Positions 17,606-29,622 of a DNA stretch of 64,000 nt are shown here, piece by piece. Position numbers and translations under genes: made by a program. Source of the stretch: Prochilodus magdalenae (lineage: Eukaryota > Chordata > Actinopteri > Characiformes > Prochilodontidae). The DNA lies in the NCBI GenBank assembly GCA_024036415.1, contig JAMWET010007157.1, positions 1,727,501 through 1,791,500 on the forward strand, written 5' to 3'. Within the stretch, counting starts at the first letter, position 1. The number at the start of each line of letters is the position of its first letter. The notes under the pieces were generated by a model. It saw nothing but the letters and a program-made list of their open reading frames with translations, made no database searches and had not been told where the DNA came from.

Positions 17606-19874
17606 CTTTTTGCCTGCTCTTTCCCCGCCCCTACACTAGTACAAAAGAAGCATTCGTTTACATTAAGCTCCATGCTTCGTGCTGTTCATTTGCATGAAAT
17701 TAAAGGTTTTCATGATCTTGAACAGCAGGGTAACATTTAAAATGCTGTTTTATAGCTCTCACCTTGGAATAATAAAATACCCCATCTCTCTTCCACTCGC
17801 TCTCCTTTCCTCACTCTCTCTGGCTGAAAAAAAAACAGGGGTCCTATTTTTTCCCCCTACTTTCTCAAAATAACCTTTCACACTTCCCAACAGTCATTTG
17901 CGACATTTTTAATTACTTTTAATTAAGTCAGATAAGAAGAAACGGTTTCACAGCACAGTATGGTATGCATGTTTTTCTGCATATATTCTTTGTTTTGAAA
18001 CTTGAATGGATGTAAAAATATTTATTTACATCAGTCCTATAGTTTGGGGCCCATATTATTCCAATTTAATTGGAAGGCACTAGGGCTTTCTGGCTGAAAA
18101 CTGCTCCTGTCATGGGGACAAAAACACTGGCATGATGGGTGGGTGATGATTCTAACTCCATCTGAAATTTCAGAACACCTAAAGTCAACATTGTCATCTT
18201 GACCACAACATCTAATTTTCCAAGTAGTCACTTGCAATGAATTAATTTGGCCAAAATCGTTATCACGTTCGCAGCAGTAGATAGGCCGAGTTGAATATTT
18301 ATGAAGCAAAGTCCTTGTATTTAAATAACAGGATAGGGTGTGGAGTGTCAGAAAAGCAGGCGCACAATTTGAATATATAATGTTATAATATTATAATCTC
18401 TGAGTCCTACCATCACAGATAAAAACATCAGGGAGAGATGTGTTCTGGTGAGACGATACTGCCTGCCTAACTAATGCTCTCCAGAACGGTATTTTAATTA
18501 AGTCCCTATAGATTCCAGCCTAGCTGATTAAAATATGCACTAACTTGTGAAGGCTTTCCTCACACAATCTCCTTTCCACTGACTGTTTTTTCTTAGGAGT
18601 AAGCGTTAAACACTGAAGCCGTTGGGAGGAAGTTGAAGAAACGCATTGCAAATTTCTTTGAAAAGGGGCGAGATGTTGCTATTGCTTAGGATATTATCAC
18701 CTTTAAAGGTGCTTTGGAGACTCCTTATTGGACAGTGTAAGTTTCTAGCAATATATGGTGGCCTCACTGACGGGACTGCTTTGTGTATAGGCAATGGGTT
18801 TAAGGCACAGCATTGAACGTTGGGCAATTGCCCTGTTATTACCCATGTCATCATGGGCTGGTGGATTACTTAAATCAATTATTATTCTATGGGTAAAGGA
18901 CTTCTCTCAGACAACGGACACGGAACCACGTTCCTTCATAACAGACCATCTTTCTTTGCTTCCTTAAAGGAATCACGGGCCATTTTAGCGCTAGGGTAAG
19001 CTCACGCTCTGAAATAAATTGTGACAGTAACTCAATATGAAGTGAAATAGCTGAGAAAGCTCTGAGTTCACTTGCGCTGACAGCGCTGTTTAATTCCATC
19101 TCGCACTGGGCCTGACATTTCTGCTGCCACTAAATATTAAACATGTATACCCCTTTCATTTGCATCGCGTAATAAGCGCAGAGACAGCACCCAACTGGTC
19201 AAGCCTATCCTAGCACACTTACAGTCAAATGCCTGGGATGAGGGGGTGGGGTGGGGGTACTTTGCAGTGACCTCTGCTTTGACATTTTGTCTGCTTTTGC
19301 TAACATGTCCCCTTTAAACTTGCGGATGCACATTATGCTATGTCTGAAGCCTATCTCCCCTGACTAGGAACAGCAATATGCCAAGAGTGGGAGAGTTAAA
19401 TGCGTTTGCTCCAAATGTCACCACATCTTGATAATGCAATATATATTCATGATCTGGCAGCCATGAAAGGGCAGAAGCCAAAGTACGCTTAGTAATTCCT
19501 ACTGTTCACCTCAAATCTGCTGCAATCAATCCACAGAAATTCACCCATTATTTCAGATACACAGGGGCATCCATGGCCCAGATTGAAATGGTGAAGACAT
19601 TAGCAATGATTACTATGAAAATGATCTACATATTTAAAAGATATGTTCACACGGTAGTGGTGATATTTTAGACATTATGCAGAGAGCTCACTGCAGATGG
19701 TTTTGTCCCACACTATGTAGGAAAGAAGTTGGACAAATTCCAGAAAGCTATGGAAACTGCTGCAAAATAGAGCTTGTGGGCAGTAGTTGGCCAAAGAATG
19801 CCTCACTGTCTAATTAAAATTTGAATCCAGACATTGCCCGGACACTTCATTTGGCAGACCCCCTTTTATCTACA
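17606..19874. other. No gene seen; possible regulatory DNA
   Basis: No coding family is recognisable. Parts (18040-18300 and 19090-19200) are repeat-free and carry attaattt and tttgcatcgcgtaataag motifs resembling enhancer DNA. At 19241-19258 there is a short G-rich tract. Confidence 0.35.
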
Positions 19875-20365
19875 ATCACTGTCTATTTTATTGGCCCTGT
19901 TTACCATATAGCATATATTTGCAGCATACTTTGTTAGTCCCTTTCACTCTGTTCTTCAGGACCCCTGCAGCACCATCACAGAGCAGGTAGTAGTTGGGTG
20001 GTAGATTACAGTACTGCAGTGACACTAGTCTGTGTAGCAGCAGCACTAGTTTGTCAGTGTGTGTTGTGTTGAGTGGATCAGACACAGCAGTGTTATTTGA
20101 GTTTTAAAACACCTCAGTGTCACGTCTCTGAGACTGAGAATAACCCACAATCAAAACTACCCAGCTTAAAGTGTCCCGTGGGCAGCGTCTGATGAGAACT
20201 AATGACAGGTTGGAGGATGACCAACAAAAACTGTACAGCAACAGATGAGCCATCATCTCTGACATTAAATCTGCAAGGAGCATAAATAAGTTAGGAGTGT
20301 CCAATAGAATGTATGGTGAAGTGGACACAGTGGTAAATAGAACTGATAAAATTGACAATAAGGGC
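19875..20365. repeat. Non-autonomous DNA element (otophysan-type repeat), full-length copy
   Basis: The left end (tcactgtctattttattgg, then ccctgtttaccata) and the right end (gtggtaaatagaactgataa, then aattgac, ending about 20362) are imperfect inverted repeats of about 27 bp. Internal phrases include caggacccctgcagcacc, tactgcagtgacact, gtgtgttgtgttgagtgg, atcagacacagcagtg and aacacctcagtgtcac. Related phrases recur at 63105-63370. There is no transposase, so it would have moved only with enzymes supplied elsewhere. I remember this repeat as abundant in characins and catfishes, which is the main clue to lineage. Confidence 0.75.
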
Positions 20366-21011
20366 AGATACACAGAGGTGTGCGTAATCAAGTGACCAGC
20401 TGGTACATATGCACTGACCATGCTAATGTTTAAAAAACCATATTCATATGTCTAACACAGTAGAATAGGTAAATATCTATACCAAGAAAAAAAAATCAAT
20501 ACATATTGTGTTATGTGTGGCTAATTGGATAGGCTATTTACATGGCGCCACACTGCAGCTTTGGGGCTGCTTGTAGTGGTGGTGTTCAGTTGCAGGAGAA
20601 GTGCTAGGATACAGTTCCAAGGCTGCTTGGGCCGGCTATCTAAGCAATGGTACATTACAGCTTTGTGTCAGGCTGGGTTGAGCACTAGGGTAACGCAGCA
20701 TTACATCTATAAAGCCTGGGCCAGTAGTGTTCAGCTGGATAAGAAACTGCCAACTATTCACAACTTAGGACATTCATATTATTTATTATGGGCTTGCACA
20801 AAGATGTGAATGGTAAGTGATCAATGTCAAAAGCGTATTGTTGCCAGTCTCCCCGACCAAAATACAGCAAGAATTAATGGCACTAAGATTACCTAATCTG
20901 ATATAGTGAACATTGTACAAGACAAAAATGCTTGCATTAATGGCATTAGCAAACTGTAAAATGTTATTTTACTCAGCAACTAAACAAGTGCAATAGGAAT
21001 TGTTGAGGGTA
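20366..21011. other. No gene seen; unexplained open stretch at 20525-20809
   Basis: A 94-codon plus-strand frame starts at 20525 with a hydrophobic run (LGLLVVVVF). The DNA repeats gcagcttt, gggctgctt and ggctgcttgggcc-like phrases and sits between two mobile elements. It is more likely repeat-derived than a real gene. No family is recognised. Confidence 0.3.
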
Positions 21012-21967
21012 CAACCCTATTACCAAAAAAGTTGGGATGCTCTACAAAATGTACATGTAGCCCTGTAGTAAATTTAAATAGTACAAATGTTGAAACCGAA
21101 CTAGCTTTTCAAAAAACGTTTGCCACAGTTTGAATCTGATGTTATTAACAAATTTTTTTAAAAGTTGGGAAGGAGAAACAAACTTGATGGAACTCACAAC
21201 CAATAAGATAGAATTCACCTATGGTGCATAATATCATTAAACGATTTAGAGAATTAAGAGGATGGAAACTAGTACTGGATGGACATAATTAGCTGTCACT
21301 GTGTTTAAAAAAACACACGGTTCTATAATAGTAAATAATTGCAAAAAAGACATCAAATATATACAAACATCAATAAGGCAACACGTTTTCTGTGCCTAAG
21401 CCCATTTAAAATGGACTGAGGCAAAGTGGAAGAGTGTCCTGTTGTCAGAATTAGTGCACATGACATAGGTGTCTGGCACATCTACATGTGCTGCCAAACA
21501 GACAATCTTTTTGTGGGAGGTCTTGCTTATTTTAGTTCTCCACACACTACAACAGCTCCGTAGTAGAAGAGTCTGGGGGCTCAACTGGCCTGACTTGCCA
21601 GATACAAAATCAGGTACATTATGAAATAAAGCATCTGAAAAAGGAGACCCTGAACTCTTCAGCTGCTAAAACTCTGCAGTATATTAAGCAAGAAGTGGAA
21701 AACATTTCACTTTAAAGCCTACAGCAGTTGGTTGCTTACAGAGTGTTGTTAAAAGAAGAGGCGATACAACGCAGTGGTGAGCAAAACCTGCCACAACTTT
21801 TAAAGAAGTTGCTGGGTATCCATTTTTCACAAAAAAAAAAAAAAAAAAATCACTGTTTCAGCATTTGATATGTTGCCTTTATACCATTTTCAATTAAATG
21901 TAGGCTTTACGTGTTTTGTACACCATTGCAATTTCACATTCTCCCAACTTCTCTGGAAACATGGTTG
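21012..21967 (+). mobile_element. Tc1/mariner relic, both terminal repeats recognisable
   Basis: The left end reads caaccctattaccaaaaaag then ttgggatg. The reverse complement of the right end (about 21940-21967) reads caaccatgtttccagagaag then ttgggag. These are diverged terminal inverted repeats, with TA just outside the left end. Inside, plus-strand fragments of a transposase can be read: WTEAKWKSVLLSE near 21413, RSRRVWGLNWPDL near 21564, and SVVKRRGDTTQW followed by stop at about 21744-21780. A Tc1-type DDE transposase cuts and pastes the element at TA sites. Here most of the coding region has been lost or scrambled. The related copy is at 44250-45150. Confidence 0.75.
21413..21783 (+). 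pseudogene. Transposase fragments (Tc1/mariner, DDE type), broken
   Basis: Short blocks of a Tc1-type transposase remain on the plus strand. The block before the first catalytic aspartate (WTEAKWKSVL) is followed by LSELV where a WSDES-type sequence is expected, so the aspartate is missing. The WPD block that normally precedes PDLSPIEN is present, but the glutamate region is degraded. The C-terminus VVKRRGDTTQW is well preserved and ends in TGA. The open frame reported on the opposite strand at 21396-21584 is a shadow. The gene is not functional. Confidence 0.7.
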
Positions 21968-22115
21968 TGTGGGTATGTGATCGTCAGGATATAAACAATA
22001 AAAAGTAAAGATTTTTATTAGCAAACTGTCTCTTAGTGTTTGCTTATTTAAGGTTAAAAAGAAAGACAAATAGTTGCTGTTACTGCGGTTAACTACTATG
22101 TCTGTATGTTTTGTA

Positions 22116-23079
22116 CACTGCTCAAAAAAATTAAGAGAACACTTTGAAAACACATCAGATCTCAATGGGAAAAAAATCATGCAGAATATCTTTCCTCATA
22201 TAGACTGGGTAATGCGTTAGGAATGAAAGCATGCCACATCGTTTGATGGAAATGAAAATGATCACCCTCCAAAGGGTTGTATTTAAAGACACCCTGAAAA
22301 TCAAAGCGAAAAAATGATGCAGCAGGCTCGTCCATTTAACCCAAATTCCACTGCAGCAACTCAAAATGGTACTCAGTAGTTTGTATGGCCCCCACATGCT
22401 CCTAATGAGACGACGGATGGCTCTGTGGTGCTGGCCAGTAAGCACAGGGCCCACTACAGGACGTCGGGCCCTCATGCCGCCCTCATGAGGCCTGTTTCTG
22501 ATTGTTTGGTCAGACACATACACAGCAGTAGGGCTCTGGCAGTGCTCATCTTGTTCCTTCTTGCACAAAGGAGCAGATACCGGTCCTGCTGAGGGGTTAA
22601 GGATCTTCTACAGCCTTGTCCAGCTCTCCTAGAGTAACTGCCTGTCTCCTGGAATCTCCACCATACTCCTAAGACTGTGCTGGGAGACACAGCAAACCTT
22701 GTGGCAATGGCACATATTGATGTGCCATCCTTCAGTAGTTGGACCACCTGTGCAACCTCTGTAGGGTCCAGGTACCGCACCATGGTACTAGTAGTGACGC
22801 TGACCCAAGTCAACTGCAAAACTAGTGAAAAATCAGTGGGAAAAGACGAGGGGGGACAAAATGTCAATGACCTCGTCCTTTTAAACCATTACAGTTTTCG
22901 GGGGTGTCTCACTGTTGCTCCTCTACTGTACCTGTTGTTAATTTCATTAACACCGAAGCAGCTGAAACTGATTAACGGCCCTCCTTACTACTTAACTTAC
23001 CAGATCAATATCCCTGAAGTTGAACTGAGTTGATGCTATACTCTGATTAAACAGTGTTGCCTTTATTTTTTGAGCAGTG
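22116..23079 (-). mobile_element. Internally deleted Tc1/mariner element with intact TIRs and TA duplication
   Basis: The ends are perfect 14-bp inverted repeats, cactgctcaaaaaa at 22116 and ttttttgagcagtg ending at 23079, each flanked by TA (22114-22115 and 23080-23081). TA duplication is the signature of Tc1/mariner insertion. The element is 964 bp, while autonomous members are usually longer. The minus strand encodes the N-terminal DNA-binding part of a transposase but not the catalytic core, so it is a deletion derivative that would depend on a helper. It is the best-bounded mobile element in the window. Confidence 0.9.
22472..22783 (-). pseudogene. Tc1/mariner transposase N-terminal (HTH) fragment
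   Basis: Minus-strand translation from the ATG at 22781-22783 reads MVRYLDPTEVAQVVQLLKDG, then CAIATRFAVSPSTVLGVWWR, FQETGSYSRRAGQG and LTPQQDRYLLLCARRNK. This is the two-part helix-turn-helix (paired-like) domain that binds the terminal repeats. The GRKRA-type linker (here AGQGCRRSLT) is followed by the second HTH. The frame stops at 22472 and the DDE catalytic domain is absent, consistent with a large internal deletion. A longer upstream extension of the frame to 22867 is not expected to be translated. Confidence 0.8.
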
Positions 23080-23081
23080 TA

Positions 23082-26000
23082 TATAATGACGGTATCATTA
23101 ACATCTAAATATGGAAAAATATCATTGTATACATTTTGTTTGTTCATTTTGCCCATCCTAAATCTGAGCTATAATTATCTTTGCTAATGTAAAGATTAAT
23201 TTATTGTTTATGGATTTGAACCCAAGATCACAATTAGAGAGACAGTAAACCATTCAAATTTCTTGGTGACAGACCGAGAAAAGAAGGAGAAAAAAGACCA
23301 AAGAAAAATGAGGGGGGAAAAATCACAGCATTTTCTTTTTTCTTTGACAAAATCTCTAGAGAACATAGAAATGTAATGACTTTCAAAAGGAATCATCTGT
23401 CACAGAGCAGTGGGGAGAAACTTTACAAATTAATTTCACTTGTGAGGCACTTCTTTGGCAGAATGTTTCTAGCCTTTTTTCATGCTTAATCTTTTACAGA
23501 GCATTGTACGTAACGCTCCCCTCAGCAGTGATGAGAGTGAGAGAGCAAGAGGATTTGAAGGCCTTTCAGAGAAATTGTATCACTTTAATAATATGTATCA
23601 GATATGTCAGGTTATCAAACTGTGATCAAATGCATACCTGACTGTCAAAAAAGCATAGGAGCACTTCAAAGCTTTAGGATGTCTTGGGGAGGGGTGACGG
23701 GCTGATGGGAGATGGGAGGGGGATGTGTGTGTGTTTGGCGGGGGGGTTGGTGGGGCTTCTCTAACACTCTCGTTTAATTCACATTGTTAGTTACATTAAA
23801 CGCAAACAGGCAAAGCAGCAAAACGTGTCCACTTCACCAGCGTCCAGTGGGATTGCATGTCCTAAGGTTGGCTGATGTTAGCTTGTCATGTCCACGTCAA
23901 GTGCACTTACTGCCTTGAGTGCAAACGACAGGATGCCGCTTAGGTACTTAGCCTCAGTTTTGTTTTTGTCTGCCTCTGCTTTACTGTCACACACTGTTGC
24001 CACAGCAGTTTACAAACTGTAAAAATCATGCAATAGCTTTACAGATAAATTACTTTACTCTACAACATTTCTTTTCAAAATAAGAAAAGCCAATAGTAAT
24101 ACATTTATTTTCTTTATTTATTTTTACAATGCAGTGTCATGTACATGGGGTGCAATCAAACATATCTGGAGTTGAACTTGTAATAAATCATAGAGTGAGC
24201 AAAATGTACATTCCTTATACATTTATTTTAAGACGTGCCATTGATTGATCAGGAGTTCAGTTTTATTAGAATAATTTATGTTTGGCTGAATTGGGCCAAG
24301 GAAAAATTAGAAATAAATGCATAACAATTAAACAATCTTTAAACACCGGCTGGGCTGTCAATTAAAGAAGGAAACAGGGCTATATTATGTATATAAATGC
24401 CATATCTTAGGAAAAGTACCCCAATAAAAAGTTTGTAGCATTGTATTATGACAGATACTAGAAGCTACTTTAGCCCAAACCTTCTCACCTTTACCACAAA
24501 CAGGTAATTATTAATGACTCGGTTAAGTCTAAACATGGGCTCTGAATTTACATTTGAAAATATAAAAACAACTTTGCTTAAAAACATAAATGCATCCACA
24601 TATGTCAAAAGGTAAGGAATCACTGCCAGTTGCATTCAGCTGTCTGCATCTCAAGTCTTCCTTATTAATGACAGGAAAATGCTGATAAATATCTCTTGCA
24701 TTATTAAGGTTTGAAAAGTTGTAAGAAGAGATGGCACATATTCAAAACCATGTAATGGCACCAAGCCCTCTCTCTGAATATTCTAAATATTATTCATGAT
24801 GTCATAGATGTTCATCTTAAGTAAAATAGTTCAAATAATGAAGCTTTTTTGAAAATATTTTGACTATTACTAAAGAGTTTCAATTCTGCATTATATAAAA
24901 CATGACATGAAATCTGTATTAGTATTATTTTATTAGCCCTATGTTATTTTCAGTATTATTTTATAGTGCCAAGATTTATCATGATAGCAATATCATAGCT
25001 TTACATGCTCACCCTTTACATGCATTCTTTATTTTAAAAATGTTATGTCTTTAAAACATCAAAAACCTGGACTGATAAGTTCTTATCCTCTGTATCCTTG
25101 ATTTCTATGGTGTAGAGAAGGCATAATAGATTGACATGTCTTAAATACAACAAAGTAAGAACACTATGTAGAGAGCATGATGAAAAGAAAATATCTGCAG
25201 ACATCAGTAACATAGAGGTGTTTCCATTACCCTCAATAAAAGCTATAATAAATAAAAAAATAAATAAATAAATAAACACAGAATGTTCTTCACATCCCAC
25301 CATTAGCTTGAAAAAAAAAATGCTCTCAATGTTCCCTGTGCCTCTACTGCGCTCCAGTATTTTCAAACTCAAAGTCATATATATTTTTCTCCTTTGGAAA
25401 CACTTCAAACAAAGAAGGCATGGTGCTTGACTCCTATCTGAGCCTCTTTGTTAACCCATTTTTCTTCTCTATTCTTCTCGACTGAAGCCTGACAATGGTC
25501 CTCTATTATTTTAATAAGCACTTGGTTTTAATACATTATTGATCTTTAGGTTGAACTGAGGGGCACTACATTAGGACCAGGATTCTAAAGCTCCACGCCG
25601 CATGACATTCATGTAGCCATGAAAAATTATACCAATTATGAAATCAACCAACAGCTGCCCCAAAAAGCAATCAATTGTCACATAGAAAAGCATTCCGTAC
25701 TATGATACGGACAGCTTCGCGGTTACATGGAAGGTGTGGAGGGATGTGGGTGGGGAGGTGTGGGGGATTTTAACAACCTCCAAATGCTCATTTTTCTTTG
25801 CCTTTCTTTTTTCTCCTTCCTTCGTTTAATCTCCATTCTTATTCAGCTCAGCATGCTATGACGTTCCTATGCTCTCCCACACAAAACATATGGAGCCTGA
25901 GAATGCATGGTGTCCTATTGATCTCAGTATTTTTAGCTTGTCCACTCGCTCACGACTGATATCTATGAAGGCAATTAAGGAAACATAGGAGAGGTGTGTT

Positions 26001-26353
26001 TGTCACTCCTGGGGAGGCTGTCTTACTCTGGTACATGGACAATTAGCCCCAACGTCAGTGGCATTGTAAATGAAAGGAAGAAACAGTCCTACGAAAACAA
26101 GTACCTTGTACCCTGCAGCAGCAAAGCCAAAATAAAACCATCTTTTGTAACCCACCATTTGCTTTTAACGCTTTTTCTCACAAAAGTTGAAATCTTGCCA
26201 TTGTTTTCTGTATCATGCTGGTAGTTAAATTATGTCATAGATAAACACTATGTTTTGTTTATTTTTTTCCTCTTTACTATTGTGAAACTTCAGTGAAGTA
26301 TTTCAGCATCAGGTCTTTTTAAAGCCTTCATTAATATAGTTATAGAACATAAT

Positions 26354-26354
<1 letters not shown>
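23082..26354. other. No gene seen; unique-looking DNA
   Basis: It contains a G-rich patch at 23690-23757 and a second at 25738-25770, an AAAT-type tract at 25246-25276, and the repeat-free stretches 24530-24860 and 25560-25740 that could be regulatory. Coding signals are absent. Confidence 0.4.

Positions 26355-26414
<60 letters not shown>
26355..26414. repeat. (AT)n microsatellite, about 60 bp
   Basis: A pure TA array that runs straight into the left end of the Tc1 element at 26415. The open frames rich in Tyr and Ile on both strands come from it. Confidence 0.97.
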
Positions 26415-26417
<3 letters not shown>

Positions 26418-27640
26418 GGACAAAATTGTTGGTACCCTTCTGTAAATGAAAGAAAAACCCACAATGGTAACAGAAATAACTTAAATCTGACAAAAGTAAT
26501 AATAAATAAAAATTCTATGAAAATGAACAAATGAAAGTCAGATATTGCTTTTCAACCATGCTTCAACAGAATTATTTTAAAAAATAAACTCATGAAACAG
26601 GCCTGGACAGAAATGATGGTACCCCTGAAAAATGTGACCAAAGGGACATGTTAAATCAAGGTGTGTTCACTAATTAGCACCACAGGTGTCTACAATCTGG
26701 TAATCAGTCAGTGGGCCTATATATACAGGTAGTCACTGTGCTGTTTGGTGACAAGGTGTGTACCACACTCAACATGGACCAGAAGAAGCAAAGGAAAGAG
26801 TTGTCTCAGGACATTAGAAAGAAGATTATAGACAAGCATGTTAAAGGTAAAGGTTATAAGACCATCTCCAAGCAGCTTGATGTTCCTGTGACTACAGTTG
26901 CATATATTATTCAGAAATTTAAGATCCATGGGACTGTAGCCCACCTCCCTGAATGTGGACGCAGGAGGAGAATTGATGACAAATCAAAAAGACGGATAAT
27001 ACGAATGGTAACAAAGGAGCCAAGAAAAACTTCTAAAGAGATTAAAGGTGAACTTCAAGCTCAAGGAACATCAGTGTCAGATCGCAGCATCCATCGATGT
27101 TTGAGCCAAAGTGGACTTAATGGATGACGACTAAGGAGAACACCATTGTTGAAAACAAAACGTAAAAAAGCCAGACTGGAATTTACCAAACTACATGTTG
27201 ACAAAATTCACAAAGCTTCTGGGAGAATGTCCTATGTGACAAAAATGGAACTTTTTGGCAAGGCACATCAGCTCTATGTTCACAGATGGAAAAATGAAGC
27301 ATATCAAGAAAAGAACACTGTCCCTACTGTGAAACATGGATGAGTCTGTTCTGGGGCTGCTTTGCTGCATCTGGCACAGGGTGTCTTGAATCTGTGCAGG
27401 GTACAATGAAATCTTAAGACTTTCAATGAATTCTAAAGAGAAATGTGGTGCCCAGTCGCAGGTCATGGGTCTTGCAACAGGATAATGACCCAAAACACAC
27501 GTCTAAAAACACCCAAGAATGGCTAAGAGGTAAACAAGTGGCCTTCTATGAGCCCTGACCTAAATCCTATTGAGCATCTTTGGAAGGTGCTGAAACATGC
27601 CGAACAGAACTTAACAGCCGTCTCAGAAACAGCAACTAGG
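26415..27640 (+). mobile_element. Tc1-like transposon, right end lost
   Basis: The left terminus starts catggacaaaattgttggta next to TA. A second copy of the binding-site-like sequence, ggacagaaatgatggtaccc, lies at 26605-26624, about 187 bp inward. Paired direct repeats in the terminal arm are the IR/DR layout known from Sleeping Beauty-type Tc1 elements. A broken transposase follows. The expected inverted right terminus (ggtaccaacaattttgtcc) was not seen up to 28 kb, so the 3' end has been deleted. The element is immobile. Confidence 0.85.
26774..27640 (+). pseudogene. Tc1-type transposase pseudogene
   Basis: The start ATG at 26774 gives MDQKKQRKELSQDIRKKIID and a paired-like HTH (GYKTISKQLDVPVTTVAYII), then the basic CGRRRRIDDKSKRRI linker and the second HTH (SDRSIHRCLSQSGLNG). 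A TGA at 27125-27127 interrupts the frame; reading continues in the same frame with KTKRKKARLEF. At TKMELFG (about 27239-27259) the preceding WSDE block with the first catalytic Asp is gone. A frameshift follows near 27340, after which FWGCFAASGTGCLE and, further on, [10 protein letters not shown] and [12 protein letters not shown] carry the second Asp and the Glu of the DDE triad. With a stop, a frameshift and a lost Asp it cannot work. Confidence 0.88.
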
Positions 27641-29525
27641 TTTTGTGCCACCACTAAAATCAACAAACAAATAAGCAAAATGACACACTGTACTGCAGTT
27701 TTTTTAATCTACCTATGAATACTGCTAACTAAAAATGAAACAGTAAATAAGATTTATTTATTTATTTATTTATAAACCCTATCAAACTAAATATTATTTT
27801 CACAAACAATGTACCACAATCAAACAATGTTCTAAATCATCATAAAGTTCATCAAAATAACCTGGAGAAACAAAAAGCATAAGTATTGTTTTATCTGCTG
27901 CAACCATGCCCACTCACATCTTACAGGTTCGTGATTTTCTTGGTTTGAACACTAGAAAAGGTAGGAGGAACTTCTATGCTTTGATACTTTGAAATATGCT
28001 TTTTGTAAACAAAAACAGCTTCAACTGATTTTTTTTTCTTTACTGGAGTTTTTTAACTTGACCTTTCTAACTGTGACTAAGTAAGACTTTGTAAAGTGCT
28101 CTACTTGATGAGGCTACAATGTATATCCACAAACAATGAAAATACTTTTTTGATTTAATAAGATCTTCAAAAGATGAAAGGTAACTTTTTTTTTTTTTTT
28201 TTTTTTTGCTTTGGTGAGTTTTGGCTTAATGTTCATAGGGGTCAAGTGTAAGTCATGTCTTTGAAAATGGAAAACTGTCTGCATTTCCAACTCAGCAACA
28301 GTCAATCATGATGTCCTCTCATGCAGAAAACACTTTAACTCAAAGCCTGGAAACTAAGCAGAAGCTCAGTTTCTCCGGAAAGAACACCCAAATACTGATT
28401 TTTAGCTTTTGAGTATTGATGGATAACAAATGCTTAGTTAACCGGAATGTCATTTGTCAGATGGTTTAGGAGTTTTAAAATAAGGTTTACTTTAGGTTCA
28501 CTTTGAGAAGCACAGCAGAGCAAAGCATACCAATCAAAACAAAACAATTATATAGCATAAAGCACCAGTGCAATAAGAAAAAATCAGCACATATCCTGCT
28601 ATATTCTTGCTTTGAAAAGAGCTGTATTCTGATCAGTTCTTCTGTACCTATTGTATTTCATTTAAACAGCAAGCCTTGCTGAAACACTCCTTATGTGGTT
28701 GGATGGAGCCAATATGCTGGGTTTTGTGGCATCATTTGAAACATCACACCTTTATTTCCATTTACGGACTTTGGGCACAAGAGAGTAAACGGCATGCTTA
28801 CAAAATCTACATTAAACTCTTTCATTAAACAAAACATGAATATAAGTTGTCCACAATATGGCCCCTTTAGGAAAAAACCTTACAGTAACAGGGTTGCAAA
28901 TTTCCATGACAAGAAAAAAGTAGAGTGTATTAGGGAAGGAGAGGAGGATGTCAATAAGAGTATGAAGGGAATAAATGGAGGGAGGGGACCGTAATACAGC
29001 ATGTTCGGCAGGAGACTGACAAGGCCCATGTGTGCCACGAAGCACCTGAACTGGCAATAAACTGATAGAGCAGAGACGGACATGGGGCGTGCGTGGATCA
29101 TAGGAGTAATGAAGGGCCGGCCCGGTGAAGCGAGACAGACGACAGCCCCAGCCAGTTGACTGGAGAATTTAATTCTTTGTGGGGGTCACTCTGCAGCCGA
29201 ACCTTTGCCTCACCCTCAAACGATGACACTCTACCAGGGCCAAATCTGTCAATATCAGTCAATATGTGTCTGTGTGTACATTTTGTTTTGATTGCATTAT
29301 GGGGACAAGATATCTCAGATAGAAAACCATGAGCATCTTAACACAGTGGCAACATTTTAGCCATCTACATGAAACAACATTTAAAACCATTTGTGCAAAA
29401 CCAGGGAAGCTGCTGACTGCTTATATGTATAAAGCACAGATTTATATAAGTCTACATAGTTATATAAGTTTCTATAAGTTCTGTATTTAACTACTTTACT
29501 AAATAAAAGATTACTGATTATTTAT
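27641..29525. other. No gene seen; AT-rich DNA with small simple repeats
   Basis: It holds a TTTA-type tract at 27749-27774 and a run of about 23 T at 28185-28207. The 28820-29230 stretch is of mixed composition, but no coding family is recognised in it. Confidence 0.4.
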
Positions 29526-29622
29526 TAGACCTGTCCTGCCCCCTGCCCAATCAGTGCTGGGATAAGCTCCAGCACCCTCCTCAACCCAGGAGGGTAATAT
29601 AGATGATGAATGAATGAATAAA
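29526..29622 (+). repeat. 3' tail of a LINE or SINE (RTE-like), ending in (GAAT)n
   Basis: The phrases acctgtcctgccccctgccc, cagtgctgggataagctcca and gcaccctcctcaacccagga, followed by atgaatgaatgaataaat, match the 3' end shared by many fish RTE-type LINEs and their SINE partners (family memory). Only about 100 bp remain, without coding sequence. Confidence 0.6.

Noticed and set aside
20525..20809. 94-codon frame starting with a hydrophobic run, suggestive of a signal peptide
   Set aside because: No conserved protein features; the DNA consists of repeated gctgctt-type phrases between two mobile elements.
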